Assembly (NCBI RefSeq): GCF_004078655.1
Contig: NZ_RZNC01000005.1
Location: 165,371-229,370, forward strand
DNA from: Labedella populi
Lineage (GTDB): Bacteria > Actinomycetota > Actinomycetes > Actinomycetales > Microbacteriaceae
Reading direction: 5' to 3'
Length of the DNA stretch: 64,000 nt
Part shown: in pieces, positions 27,227 to 35,565 of the stretch
Position numbering within the stretch: position 1 is the first letter of the stretch
Layout: each line of letters starts with the position of its first letter
Translations under genes and position numbers: made by a program
The notes under the pieces: model-generated
Told to the model about the DNA's origin: nothing
Database searches by the model: none
The model's input: only the letters and a program-made list of their open reading frames with translations

Positions 27227-27585
27227 ATGATCATCGGGCGAAGATCGGACGACCAGGCGCACGCCGTGCGTACCCTCGATGACTTCGGCTCCTCGCTCGA
27301 TGCCTCGACAGCCCGACCGCGACCTACTGGGCCGACGGTTTCCGCTCGATCGCACGGAACCTCGAGAGGACGGACTCCCCCGCTGAACGGCGCAAGATCC
27401 ATCGTCACGTCGGGCGGATGCTGCGGGGCGGGATGGGAAGCGTCAATGACCTCTACTCTCCCGATCCGCGCGTCGATGCGTCGTTCCGGGAGGCGCGACA
27501 CCAGACCTATAAGGTCTTCCGCCTCGGCCTTGTCCGCATGATGCTCGACGACACCTTCCTCGGTCGAGCCGCGTGGTACCGCTGA
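27227..27585 (+). pseudogene. Frameshifted hypothetical gene (GGMGS-ND type)
   Basis: A protein-like sequence TYWADGFRSIARNLERT ... VGRMLRGGMGSVNDLYSPDP ... MMLDDTFLGRAAWYR ends at a TGA at 27583-27585, but its frame has no start codon and is closed by TGA near 27277. The matching N-terminal part (MIIGRRSDDQAHAVRTLDDF) is in another frame from the ATG at 27227. A single frameshift near 27290-27320 would join them into a protein of about 118 residues. The GGMGS-ND run recalls a family of uncharacterised small proteins. A sequencing error would give the same picture. Confidence 0.45.
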
Positions 27586-27637
27586 CCGGATCCCCCGAGC
27601 CGCGCCGCGACGGACTGCTCTCTGCGAAGCTACCGGA

Positions 27638-28378
27638 ATGAGCGACGGACCCGAACCGATCACGCCGAGCGCGCCGCCGCTTCCCGGCCGGCGCATCCTC
27701 TCGCAGCGTTGGAGTGACGTCACCTTCGTGCATTGGCGCGTCGACGCCGCCGAGATCGCGTCACGATTCCCGGTCGGCACTCGCCCGGACGAGTTCGACG
27801 GTAGCGCGTGGGTCGGGCTCATCGCCTTTCAGATGTCGCGCTCGTCGTTCTTCGGCGGCCCGCCCGTCCCGTGGCTCGGCGACTTCCCGGAAGTGAACGT
27901 GCGACACTACTCCGTCGACGACGCCGGCCATCGCGGCGTCGTGTTCGCCTCGCTCGAAGCGTCGCACCTCGTGCCCGTACTCGCCGCGCGGGTGGCGTTC
28001 GGGCTGAACTACCGGTGGGCGCGGATGTCGCTCGGCCGCCGCGTCGACCTCGTGGCCTACCGCTCCCGGCGCTTCGGATCGGGCCGACCATCGACGCACC
28101 TCGTGGCGCGCGTGCTCGACGAACCCGTCGTCAGTGATCCGCTCGCGGATTTCCTCTCGGCGCGCTGGGCCTTCCACGAGCGCCACCTCGGCCGGACGAC
28201 GTACAGCCGCAATTCCCATGAGCCGTGGCCGCTGCAGCGTGCGGAACTCGTCCACCTCGACGACGAGCTCCTCACCGCGGCCGACCTTCCGGACCTCGCC
28301 GGCCGCACACCGGACTCCGTCCTCTACTCCCCCGGCGTCGACACCGTGTTCTCGGCTCCCCGCCCCCTGCACCCCTGA
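27638..28378 (+). CDS. DUF2071 (YqjF-like) protein
   Basis: The 246-residue protein has the DUF2071 pattern: LSQRWSDVTFVHWRVDAAEIASRFPVG at the start, WVGLIAFQM, PEVNVRHYSVDD and GVVFASLEASHLVPVLAAR in the middle. The family is found in many soil bacteria and has no assigned biochemical role. No signal peptide or membrane segment is present. It stands alone, followed by the fourth copy of the intergenic hairpin repeat. Confidence 0.85.
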   Translation: MSDGPEPITPSAPPLPGRRILSQRWSDVTFVHWRVDAAEIASRFPVGTRPDEFDGSAWVGLIAFQMSRSSFFGGPPVPWLGDFPEVNVRHYSVDDAGHRGVVFASLEASHLVPVLAARVAFGLNYRWARMSLGRRVDLVAYRSRRFGSGRPSTHLVARVLDEPVVSDPLADFLSARWAFHERHLGRTTYSRNSHEPWPLQRAELVHLDDELLTAADLPDLAGRTPDSVLYSPGVDTVFSAPRPLHP

Positions 28379-28403
28379 CCTCCGCCGCCCACACCACCGA
28401 GCG

Positions 28404-28467
28404 ATTGCGTACGCAACGGACAGTGGCGGGTGTCATTACGGCCGCGGACGTCCGTTGCGTACGCAAT
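28404..28467. repeat. Intergenic hairpin repeat, copy 4
   Basis: Outer arms of 18 bases (28404-28421 and 28450-28467) pair perfectly and contain ATTGCGTACGCAACGGAC. The inner part keeps GGCGGGTG on the left but has decayed on the right, so the loop is larger than in the other copies. It lies between two genes on the same strand. Confidence 0.8.
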
Positions 28468-28545
28468 TGACGCCGGGGAAGGGGGTCCGTGGCGGAGTGG
28501 GAACGGAACGGGGCGGGCCGAAGCGGGAGCGACTAGCGTCGTAGG

Positions 28546-31071
28546 GTGACCACCCTCCTCGAACGCATGCCGACGACCGACGACCCGGACGCCGCGTACA
28601 CCGCGTTCGCGGAGTGGGCCGAGGAACGCGGCACGGCGCTCTATCCCGCACAGGAGGAGGCGGTCCTCGAGATCGTGACGGGCGCGAACGTCGTCCTCTC
28701 CACACCCACCGGGACCGGGAAGTCGCTCGTCGCGATCGCCGCCCACGCCGTCGCGACCGCGCGCGGCGAGGTCAGCTACTACACGGCGCCGATCAAGGCC
28801 CTGGTGAGTGAGAAGTTCTTCCAGCTCGTCGATGTCTTCGGCGCGGAGAACGTGGGCATGGTCACAGGGGACACGTCGGTGAACGCCGACGCCCCCATCA
28901 TCTGCTGCACCGCCGAGATCCTCGCGAATCTCGCGCTGCGCCACGGCGAGGAGGCGCTCGTCGACGTCGTCATCATGGACGAGTTCCACTACTACGCGGA
29001 CACCGACCGCGGCTGGGCCTGGCAGGTGCCTCTCCTCACACTTCCCCGCGCGCGCTTCCTCCTCATGTCCGCGACCCTCGGCGACGTCACCGACATCGCG
29101 GACGACCTCGAAGAGCGCACCGGTCGCCCCGTCGCGAAGGTCACAGGCGTCGAGCGCCCCGTCCCCCTCTTCCACTCCTATGAGCGCACGCCCATTCACG
29201 AGACGGTCGAGGAACTACTGCACACCGACAAGGCCCCCGTCTACATCGTGCACTTCTCGCAAGCGGCGGCGATGGAGCGCGCGCAAGCGCTCATGAGCAT
29301 CAAGATGCTCTCGAGAGAGGCGCGCGATGAGATCGCCGACGCGATCGGTGAGTTCCGTTTCACGACGGCGTTCGGCAAATCGCTCAGCCGACTCGTGCGC
29401 TCGGGCATCGGCGTGCATCACGCGGGGATGCTGCCGAAGTACCGCCGTCTCGTCGAGCAGCTCGCGGGTCGCGGGCTGCTGCGCGTGATCTGCGGAACGG
29501 ACACGCTCGGCGTCGGGATCAATGTGCCGATCCGCACGGTTCTGCTCACGGCGCTCACCAAGTTCGACGGAACGAAGATGCGTCAGCTCACCGCGCGCGA
29601 GTTCCACCAGCTCGCGGGTCGGGCCGGCCGCGCCGGTTACGACACCGCCGGCTACGTCGCCGTCGAGGCCCCCGAGCACGAGATCGAGAACGCGCGCGCG
29701 ATCGAGAAGGCGGGCGACGACCCGAAGAAGAAGCGGAAGATCATCCGCAAGAAGGCACCCGAGGGCTTCGTCTCGTGGGGCGAGGCGAGCTTCGAGAAGC
29801 TCCTCGCGGCCGAGCCCGAGCCGCTCACGAGCCGCATGCAGATGACCGCATCGATGCTCATGAGCATCATCTCCCGCGGTGGCGACGCCCTTTCCGACGT
29901 GCGCGACCTCATCTTCTCGAGCCACGAACCGCGCGTCCGGAAATACGCGCTCGCCCGCCGTGCGATCGAGATCTTCCGCACCCTCGTCACGGCGGAGGTG
30001 GTCGAGGTCGTGCACGGCGATGTCGCCGAGGACGGCACGCCGCTCCGGCCGATCATCCGGCTCACGGCGCCGCTCCAACACGACTTCGCCCTCAACCAGC
30101 CGCTCTCGCCGTTCGCCCTCGCGGCACTCGATCTGCTCGACCCGGCATCACCGGAGTACGCGCTCGACATCGTGAGCGTCATCGAGGCCACCCTCGACAA
30201 CCCGCGTCCCGTGCTTTCGCAGCAGGAGTACAAGGCGCGGGGCGATGCCGTCGGCGCGATGAAGGCGGAGGGCATCGAGTACGAGGAACGCATGGAACTC
30301 CTCGAGGACGTCACCTATGCGAAGCCGCTCGAGGAGCTGCTGACCGCGGCCTACGAGACGTTCGCCGAGACGCAGCCGTGGGTGCGCGATTACGAGCTCA
30401 AGCCGAAGTCCGTCGTGCGCGACATGGCGGAGCGGGCGATGACATTCGGCGAGTTCGTCTCCTACTACGCGCTCGGTCGGAGCGAGGGTCTCGTGCTCCG
30501 CTACCTCGGTGACGCCTACCGCGCATTGCGTCACTCGGTCCCGGAGGAGCTCAAGAGCGAGGAGCTCCTCGACATCGTCGAGTGGCTCGGTGAACTCGTC
30601 CGCCAGGTCGATTCGAGCCTCCTCGACGAGTGGGAGAGGCTCATCAATCCGACGATCGATCCGGAGGCGCCGGTCGCCCCGCCGCCCCCGCCGAGCGTGC
30701 TGCGGAACAGGCGTGCATTCACGGTGCTCGTGCGCAACGAGCTGTTCCGGCGCGTGCAACTCATGGCACTCGAGGACGAGCAGGGCCTCATGGAGCTCGA
30801 CGGCCCGGCAGGGTTCGGGCTGGCCCAGTGGGGCGACGCGCTCGACGCCTACTACGCGCAGCACGACTCGATCGGCACGGGCCCGGATGCCCGGAGCGCG
30901 CGCATGCTCTCGATCGAAGAGCGACCGGATGAGGGCGTCTGGCACGTGCAACAGATCCTCGACGACCCGGAGGGCGATCACGACTGGCGGATCTTCGCCG
31001 ACGTCGACCTCGCCGCCTCCGAGGAGGAGGGCGTGGCCGTCGTGCACGTCACCCGGGTCGCCGCGCTCTAG
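28546..31071 (+). CDS. DEAD/DEAH-box helicase, Ski2-like, with DUF3516 C-terminus
   Basis: The 841-residue protein has helicase motif I TPTGTGKS (residues 53-60), motif II DEFH (145-148), motif III MSATLGD and the conserved SGIGVHHAGMLPKYRRLVEQL, GTDTLGVGINVPIRTV and QLAGRAGRAGYDT of Ski2-like helicases. The C-terminal third is the actinobacterial DUF3516 region. It probably remodels RNA or RNA-DNA structures in an ATP-dependent way; the exact substrate is unknown. The GTG at 28546 has no clear ribosome site, and a downstream ATG at residue 8 is an alternative start. Confidence 0.9.
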   Translation: MTTLLERMPTTDDPDAAYTAFAEWAEERGTALYPAQEEAVLEIVTGANVVLSTPTGTGKSLVAIAAHAVATARGEVSYYTAPIKALVSEKFFQLVDVFGAENVGMVTGDTSVNADAPIICCTAEILANLALRHGEEALVDVVIMDEFHYYADTDRGWAWQVPLLTLPRARFLLMSATLGDVTDIADDLEERTGRPVAKVTGVERPVPLFHSYERTPIHETVEELLHTDKAPVYIVHFSQAAAMERAQALMSIKMLSREARDEIADAIGEFRFTTAFGKSLSRLVRSGIGVHHAGMLPKYRRLVEQLAGRGLLRVICGTDTLGVGINVPIRTVLLTALTKFDGTKMRQLTAREFHQLAGRAGRAGYDTAGYVAVEAPEHEIENARAIEKAGDDPKKKRKIIRKKAPEGFVSWGEASFEKLLAAEPEPLTSRMQMTASMLMSIISRGGDALSDVRDLIFSSHEPRVRKYALARRAIEIFRTLVTAEVVEVVHGDVAEDGTPLRPIIRLTAPLQHDFALNQPLSPFALAALDLLDPASPEYALDIVSVIEATLDNPRPVLSQQEYKARGDAVGAMKAEGIEYEERMELLEDVTYAKPLEELLTAAYETFAETQPWVRDYELKPKSVVRDMAERAMTFGEFVSYYALGRSEGLVLRYLGDAYRALRHSVPEELKSEELLDIVEWLGELVRQVDSSLLDEWERLINPTIDPEAPVAPPPPPSVLRNRRAFTVLVRNELFRRVQLMALEDEQGLMELDGPAGFGLAQWGDALDAYYAQHDSIGTGPDARSARMLSIEERPDEGVWHVQQILDDPEGDHDWRIFADVDLAASEEEGVAVVHVTRVAAL

Positions 31072-31102
31072 ATCGAGCTCGACCGCCGACTCCCCGGAGG
31101 CG

Positions 31103-31465
31103 TCAGGCCTTGTCGTGCAACGTGATGCTGTATCCGTCGGGGTCGACGACGGTGAAGGTGCGCCCGAAGGGGCCGTCGATCGGTGCGGACGCGATCTCGA
31201 CGCCGGCCGCGGCGAGCGCGTCGTGGACCTTCTGCGCCTCGGGGGCATGCAGCCAGATCGCGACGCCTCGCCCGAGTGGAGCGGCGTCGAGGTCCATGCC
31301 GGGAACCGCCTCGCGAACCGCGAAGGCGGCGGGCTTCGTGTCGAAGACGACGGCGTGCGGTGGACCGGGCTGGCGCGTCAGGCCGAGGTGGTGCTCGTAG
31401 AAGTCGGCGGCGCGGTCGAGGTCGCGCACCTGGAGTGAGATGAAGTCGGGGCCGATCGTGGTCAT
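31103..31465 (-). CDS. VOC-family protein controlled by MarR
   Basis: The 120-residue protein has a clear VOC/glyoxalase pattern: DFISLQVRDLDRAADFYEHHLGL, GRGVAIWLHAPEAQKVHDAL and FTVVDPDGYSITLHD. The substrate is unknown; such genes under MarR control often deal with electrophiles or antibiotics. It diverges from a MarR gene, and one of two MarR operators lies 19 bases before its ATG. Confidence 0.87.
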   Translation of the reverse strand: MTTIGPDFISLQVRDLDRAADFYEHHLGLTRQPGPPHAVVFDTKPAAFAVREAVPGMDLDAAPLGRGVAIWLHAPEAQKVHDALAAAGVEIASAPIDGPFGRTFTVVDPDGYSITLHDKA

Positions 31466-31483
31466 GGTGTCCTCCTGAAGCGG

Positions 31484-31529
31484 ATGTCAGGTTTCTGACA
31501 TAGGCGAGCGTATGTCAGAATGCTGACAT
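31484..31529. promoter_or_regulatory. Pair of MarR operators, one over the MarR start codon
   Basis: ATGTCAGGTTTCTGACAT (31484-31501) and ATGTCAGAATGCTGACAT (31512-31529) are two inverted repeats with identical 7-base arms, centred 28 bases apart. The second includes the first two bases of the MarR ATG at 31528, so bound protein would cover the translation start and the message must be leaderless or very short-leadered. Confidence 0.88.
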
Positions 31530-31977
31530 GGGTCAAGTGCGCAACGGGATCGATCTGGACACCTCCGTCGGCTATCTGCTCAAGGAGGCGTCGAGCGCTC
31601 TCCGCATCAGCATGGAGGCCGCGCTGCGGCCATTGGGCATGACGATCACGCACTACTCCTGTCTCGAACTACTCGCGCAACGCCCCGGGCTCTCGAACTC
31701 CCAGCTCGCGCGCGGGGCATTCGTCACCCGGCAGTCGATGAACGTGCTTCTCCAGTCACTCGAGCGCGACGGCCTCGTCGAGAGGGTGGGCGACGAGGCC
31801 TCGGGCCGCGCGATCCCCACGCGCCTCACGGACCGCGGGCGCGAACAGCTCCGGACGGCGAGCGCCGCCGTGAAGACGGTCGAGAACCGTATGGTCGAGC
31901 CCCTCGCCCCCGAGGACCGCGCCGCCCTCGTCGCAACACTGCGGCAGTGCGTCGACGCCCTGCGCGCACCCGCCTGA
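31528..31977 (+). CDS. MarR-family transcriptional regulator
   Basis: The 149-residue protein has a MarR winged helix (TITHYSCLELLAQRPGLSNSQLARGAFVTRQSMNVLLQSLERDGLVERV with the wing GRAIPTRLTDRGR). It probably represses itself and the divergent VOC gene through two operators in the 62-base gap. There is no ribosome site before the ATG because an operator sits there. Confidence 0.9.
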   Translation: MGQVRNGIDLDTSVGYLLKEASSALRISMEAALRPLGMTITHYSCLELLAQRPGLSNSQLARGAFVTRQSMNVLLQSLERDGLVERVGDEASGRAIPTRLTDRGREQLRTASAAVKTVENRMVEPLAPEDRAALVATLRQCVDALRAPA

Positions 31978-32070
31978 GCACGCACCGATCCGCTACACCA
32001 GGGCGACGGCCGGCCACAACGCCCCCGCCCTCCCCACGTCTTTGCGGAGCCTCCCCATACGCTTATAGAC

Positions 32071-32847
32071 ATGACGAGGCGATCCCCCGAGCCCATCTAC
32101 TCCGCCGCTATCGGCGCGGGTCGAGCACTGTTCGCGTCGTGGCGTCTGAAGCGCCGTGCGACGGGACTCGAGCACATCCCTCGCACCGGTGGTGCCGTGT
32201 TCGCGATGACGCACTTCGGCTACCTCGAGTTCGCCCTGGTCGAGTGGCAGACGTGGCTGCACACGCGCCGCCGCGTGCGGTTCATGGCCACGAAGCGCGC
32301 CTTCGACAAGCCGATCGTCGGATGGCTGCTGCGCGGCATGAAGCACATCGAGGTCGACATGTCGGCAGGCGCCTCCGCCTACGCCGAGGCCGTCGCCGCC
32401 CTGAGACGCGGGGAGATCATCGGCGTGTTCCCGGAGGCGGGCGTGAGCGCCTCGTTCACGGTCCGCGACCTCAAGTCCGGGGCCGTGCGGCTCGCGGCCG
32501 AGGCCGGCGTGCCCGTCATCCCCGTTGCGGTATGGGGCGGACAGCGTCTCCTCACGAAGAATCGGAAGATCCGTCTGCGGGACCGCATCGGCGTCGAGGT
32601 CGACTTCGCGTACGGCGAGCCCATCCGCGTCACGCCCGAGGACTCGGTGCCCGAGAAGCTCGCCGAACTGAAGGCCCAGTTGCAGTCGCTCACGGACACG
32701 CTGCAAGCGGGATACCGGCAGGACGGCACCGGCCAGTGGTGGCAACCCCGCCACCTCGGAGGCACCGCTCCGACCCCCGAAGAAGCCGCGGCGGCCGACG
32801 CCGAACGCGACCGACGCCGCGCCGAGAAGGCCGCCTCCGCCGACTGA
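32071..32847 (+). CDS. PlsC-like 1-acyl-glycerol-phosphate acyltransferase
   Basis: The 258-residue protein has a PlsC acyltransferase domain: the catalytic block appears as THFGYLEF, i.e. H(x4)E where the family norm is H(x4)D, and the phosphate-binding block as GVFPEAGVS in place of FPEGTRS. The C-terminus is charged and alanine-rich. It probably transfers an acyl chain in phospholipid or lipid-mediator synthesis at the membrane face. Because the Asp is replaced by Glu, activity or substrate may differ from ordinary PlsC. Confidence 0.75.
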   Translation: MTRRSPEPIYSAAIGAGRALFASWRLKRRATGLEHIPRTGGAVFAMTHFGYLEFALVEWQTWLHTRRRVRFMATKRAFDKPIVGWLLRGMKHIEVDMSAGASAYAEAVAALRRGEIIGVFPEAGVSASFTVRDLKSGAVRLAAEAGVPVIPVAVWGGQRLLTKNRKIRLRDRIGVEVDFAYGEPIRVTPEDSVPEKLAELKAQLQSLTDTLQAGYRQDGTGQWWQPRHLGGTAPTPEEAAAADAERDRRRAEKAASAD

Positions 32848-32889
32848 CCGGTCCACCCCGCCCCGTCGACCCACTCGGTGTCGGAGCGG

Positions 32890-34113
32890 TCAGGCCAGGA
32901 TGGCCCAGCCGTGAGGCGGGACGACGCGACCGTCGAACGCCCCCGCGATCGCGTTCCCGGCATCGACCCCGTCGAATCCGTCCAGCACGAGCGGCGCATC
33001 GTCGAGGTTGAGGGCGACCACGAGCCGGTCGTCGCCCGAGCGCACCTCCAGCACGAGCGTCTCGTTCGTCAGCGCGAGTGTCCGACTCCGCGCCGTATGC
33101 AGCCACGCGTGTCGGCGCCGCACGGCGATGAGTTCCTGGTGCAGGGCGAAGACCTCGCGCCCCCGGGGCAGTTCGGCGGGTGACGCGGGGAACTCGGGGC
33201 GGATGGCGTCGTCGCCCCCGAAGCGCTCCTCCTTGAGCCCCTCGAGCCCGCGCTCGTCGCCGTAGTACACGGACGGCGTCCCCCCGAGGGTGAACAGCAG
33301 GACGAGGGCGTGCGCCCGGTGGCGCTCGTCGGGGATGCGCGTGGCGAGCCGCGAGACGTCATGATTGCCCACGAAGGTGTACGGAACGAAGGTGTCGAGC
33401 ATCTCGTTGTGGCGCGTGAGGGTCCAGTCGAGCTCGAAGAAGTTCATCTCCGCGATCGCGTGCCAGGTCGCCTGCCACAACTCGTACTCCGTGACCGCGT
33501 CCATTCCGGATTCCGAGACGATCGCCGCATAGTCGCCATGCAGCACTTCACCGACGATGTATGCGTCGGGGTGGACCTCGCGGACCCGCGGGAGCACACG
33601 CGCCCAGAACGCCGGCGGCACCGAATATGCGGCATCGAGTCGCCAACCGTCGGCACCTCGGTCGAGCCAGTGGATCATCACGCGAGCGACGAGATCGGCG
33701 ACCGCCGGGTCGTCGTGGTCCAACTCGACGAGGGCGTCGTGTCCCTCGAAGGTGCCGCCCTCGCGCAGGAGGGCGGTGTCGGGGAACTCCCGACCGACGT
33801 GATTGAAGACCCCGTCGAGCAGGACCCGGATGCCGTGATCGTGGGCCGCCGTCACGAGCGATGCGAAGTCGTCCTCGTCGCCGAGGCGCTCGTCGATGCG
33901 GAAGTAGTCGATCGTGTCGTAGCCGTGCGTCGAGGAGGCGAAGATCGGGCCGAGCGCGATCCCATTCGCGCCGAGGGCGATGACGTCGTCGAGCCAGCCC
34001 TCGAGGCGGCGCAGCTCGTGGGTCGGCGTGCGATCCTGCCCCGTCGTGTCGGCACCGACGAAGCCGAGCGGATAGACGTGCCACCAGATGACGTGTTCGG
34101 TCCAATCGCGCAT
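32890..34113 (-). CDS. Glycoside hydrolase family 13 enzyme (alpha-amylase type)
   Basis: The 407-residue protein has the GH13 conserved regions: LLDGVFNHVG (I), GWRLDAAYS with the nucleophile Asp (II), YIVGEVLH with the acid/base Glu (III) and FVGNHDVSR (IV). It lacks a signal peptide and the large domain B of secreted amylases, so it is an intracellular alpha-glucan or alpha-glucoside hydrolase. The exact linkage specificity cannot be read. It ends with a small beta domain (RLVVALNLDDAPLVLDGF). Confidence 0.88.
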   Translation of the reverse strand: MRDWTEHVIWWHVYPLGFVGADTTGQDRTPTHELRRLEGWLDDVIALGANGIALGPIFASSTHGYDTIDYFRIDERLGDEDDFASLVTAAHDHGIRVLLDGVFNHVGREFPDTALLREGGTFEGHDALVELDHDDPAVADLVARVMIHWLDRGADGWRLDAAYSVPPAFWARVLPRVREVHPDAYIVGEVLHGDYAAIVSESGMDAVTEYELWQATWHAIAEMNFFELDWTLTRHNEMLDTFVPYTFVGNHDVSRLATRIPDERHRAHALVLLFTLGGTPSVYYGDERGLEGLKEERFGGDDAIRPEFPASPAELPRGREVFALHQELIAVRRRHAWLHTARSRTLALTNETLVLEVRSGDDRLVVALNLDDAPLVLDGFDGVDAGNAIAGAFDGRVVPPHGWAILA

Positions 34114-34294
34114 GTCCTCGAGGCTAGCCCGGCGAGCCGTCGTTCCCCGGGGGATTGCGGGGCGCCTCGATCCCCCACCCCTTCGGCCCGCGGTACGTGG
34201 GCGGCTCGGGAGCCTCCTCGCTCGATACGCCGCATCGGGACCGTCGTGCTCCGAGAGATTTCACGTAAGAAGGGCTGCCCCGCATTGATGACAC

Positions 34295-34744
34295 TCAGGC
34301 CGCGGGACGCCGCATGCGGCGGTGCGGGATCTCGTCCTCCACGAACGGCTCGCCCTCGACGACGAAGCCGAACCGCGCGTACCAGTCCACGAGGTGGGAC
34401 TGTGCGTCGAGCAGGATCGGCTCGTCCGGCCGTACCTCGACGCAGCGCTGCACGGCGCGCCGCATGAGATCGGCGCCGATCCCGCGACCACGAGCGGCGG
34501 CCGCGGTCACAACCCGGCCGATCCGGATCGCGTCCGTCTCCTGGAGGATGCGCAGCGTCGCGAGGATCTCGCCGTCCTCCTCAGCCCACATGAGTTCGGC
34601 GCCGAACTCCGCATCGCGCCCGTCGATGTCGTCGTAGGCTGCGACCTGCTCGACCACGAAGACCGCGTTCCGCACCTGCAGGATCCGATAGAGCACGAGG
34701 GGATCCATGTCGCGGACCTCGGCCCGCCGCACCGTGTACGTCAC
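34295..34744 (-). CDS. GNAT-family acetyltransferase (ElaA-like)
   Basis: The 149-residue protein has the ElaA-type GNAT pattern: LYRILQVRNAVFVVEQVAAYDDIDGRD, the acetyl-CoA loop RGRGIGADLMRRA and LVDWYARFGFVVEGEPFVED. It would acetylate an amine; the substrate is unknown. Its GTG start lies one base after the stop of the NRDE gene, so both are probably in one transcript. Confidence 0.88.
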   Translation of the reverse strand: MTYTVRRAEVRDMDPLVLYRILQVRNAVFVVEQVAAYDDIDGRDAEFGAELMWAEEDGEILATLRILQETDAIRIGRVVTAAAARGRGIGADLMRRAVQRCVEVRPDEPILLDAQSHLVDWYARFGFVVEGEPFVEDEIPHRRMRRPAA

Positions 34745-34745
34745 C

Positions 34746-35483
34746 TCACGCCTCCAGCCAGTCGAGGCGCTCCGGGAGACGGCCCGGTTCGTCGAGGCGG
34801 GCCGTGCGCAGGTCGACGCCGCCCGGCCCGAGGGCCAAGGCGGTCACGGAGAGCGACGCGAGGACGAAGCCGTCATGTTCGTCCTGGCGCACGATCGCCT
34901 CAGCATGATCCGGCGGCAGCTGCGAACTCTCACGCAAGACGTCGAGCCAGGGATCCCAATCCGCCCCTCCGGGCGACCCGGTCGGGCGACCGGCGTCGAT
35001 GAAGTGCGGACGCCAGCGCGACACCCGGGGCACATCGAAGGTGTCGGGGCCCTCGTGCGTGATCATGTGCACGCCCGGCCCGAGGTCGACTGACTGGACG
35101 CGCGTGCCGTCCCAACGTGTGAAACGCACACGATCGGGGGCGATCTCGACGAGGTTGAACGTACGCGTCCGCGGGACGACGAGCGGATCGACCCCCGTCG
35201 TGACGGCCTCGAGGGGGACGACGCCGCGCGATGTCCAGCCGCCCTCGGGCTCCGGCAACTCCTCGCGGCGGTTGAGAATGACCGCCGCGCGCCCCGTTCC
35301 GGAGTTGGTCGCGAGCCACGCACCGCCCGCTTCGCGGTCGTGCAGCCCCACCACACCGTCCCCGAGTTCCGGCCACCAGGCGCCCGGCGGGTCCCACGGC
35401 CGGCCCGGCGATTCGTCGCGCAGCCCGAGCATGGTGACGGGCCACGCGCTCCCGGGCTCGAATCCCACGACGACGGTGCACAT
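34746..35483 (-). CDS. NRDE (TANGO2-like) family protein
   Basis: The 245-residue protein begins CTVVVGFEPGSAWPVTMLGLRDE, where NRDE proteins have an N-terminal Cys and a conserved NRDE box (here LRDE), and continues with GGAWLATNSGTGRAAVILNRRE. The N-terminal Cys2 after Met removal recalls the Ntn-hydrolase-like fold of this family. The role is unknown; eukaryotic TANGO2 has been linked to haem and lipid handling. It is the first gene of a pair with the GNAT gene. Confidence 0.83.
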   Translation of the reverse strand: MCTVVVGFEPGSAWPVTMLGLRDESPGRPWDPPGAWWPELGDGVVGLHDREAGGAWLATNSGTGRAAVILNRREELPEPEGGWTSRGVVPLEAVTTGVDPLVVPRTRTFNLVEIAPDRVRFTRWDGTRVQSVDLGPGVHMITHEGPDTFDVPRVSRWRPHFIDAGRPTGSPGGADWDPWLDVLRESSQLPPDHAEAIVRQDEHDGFVLASLSVTALALGPGGVDLRTARLDEPGRLPERLDWLEA

Positions 35484-35565
35484 GCGACGGCCTCCCGGGC
35501 GTTGGCGAACGGACTACGTCAGACTAGACGAACGGCGGGTCCTGACCGCCCGGAAGAGGTGGCGC

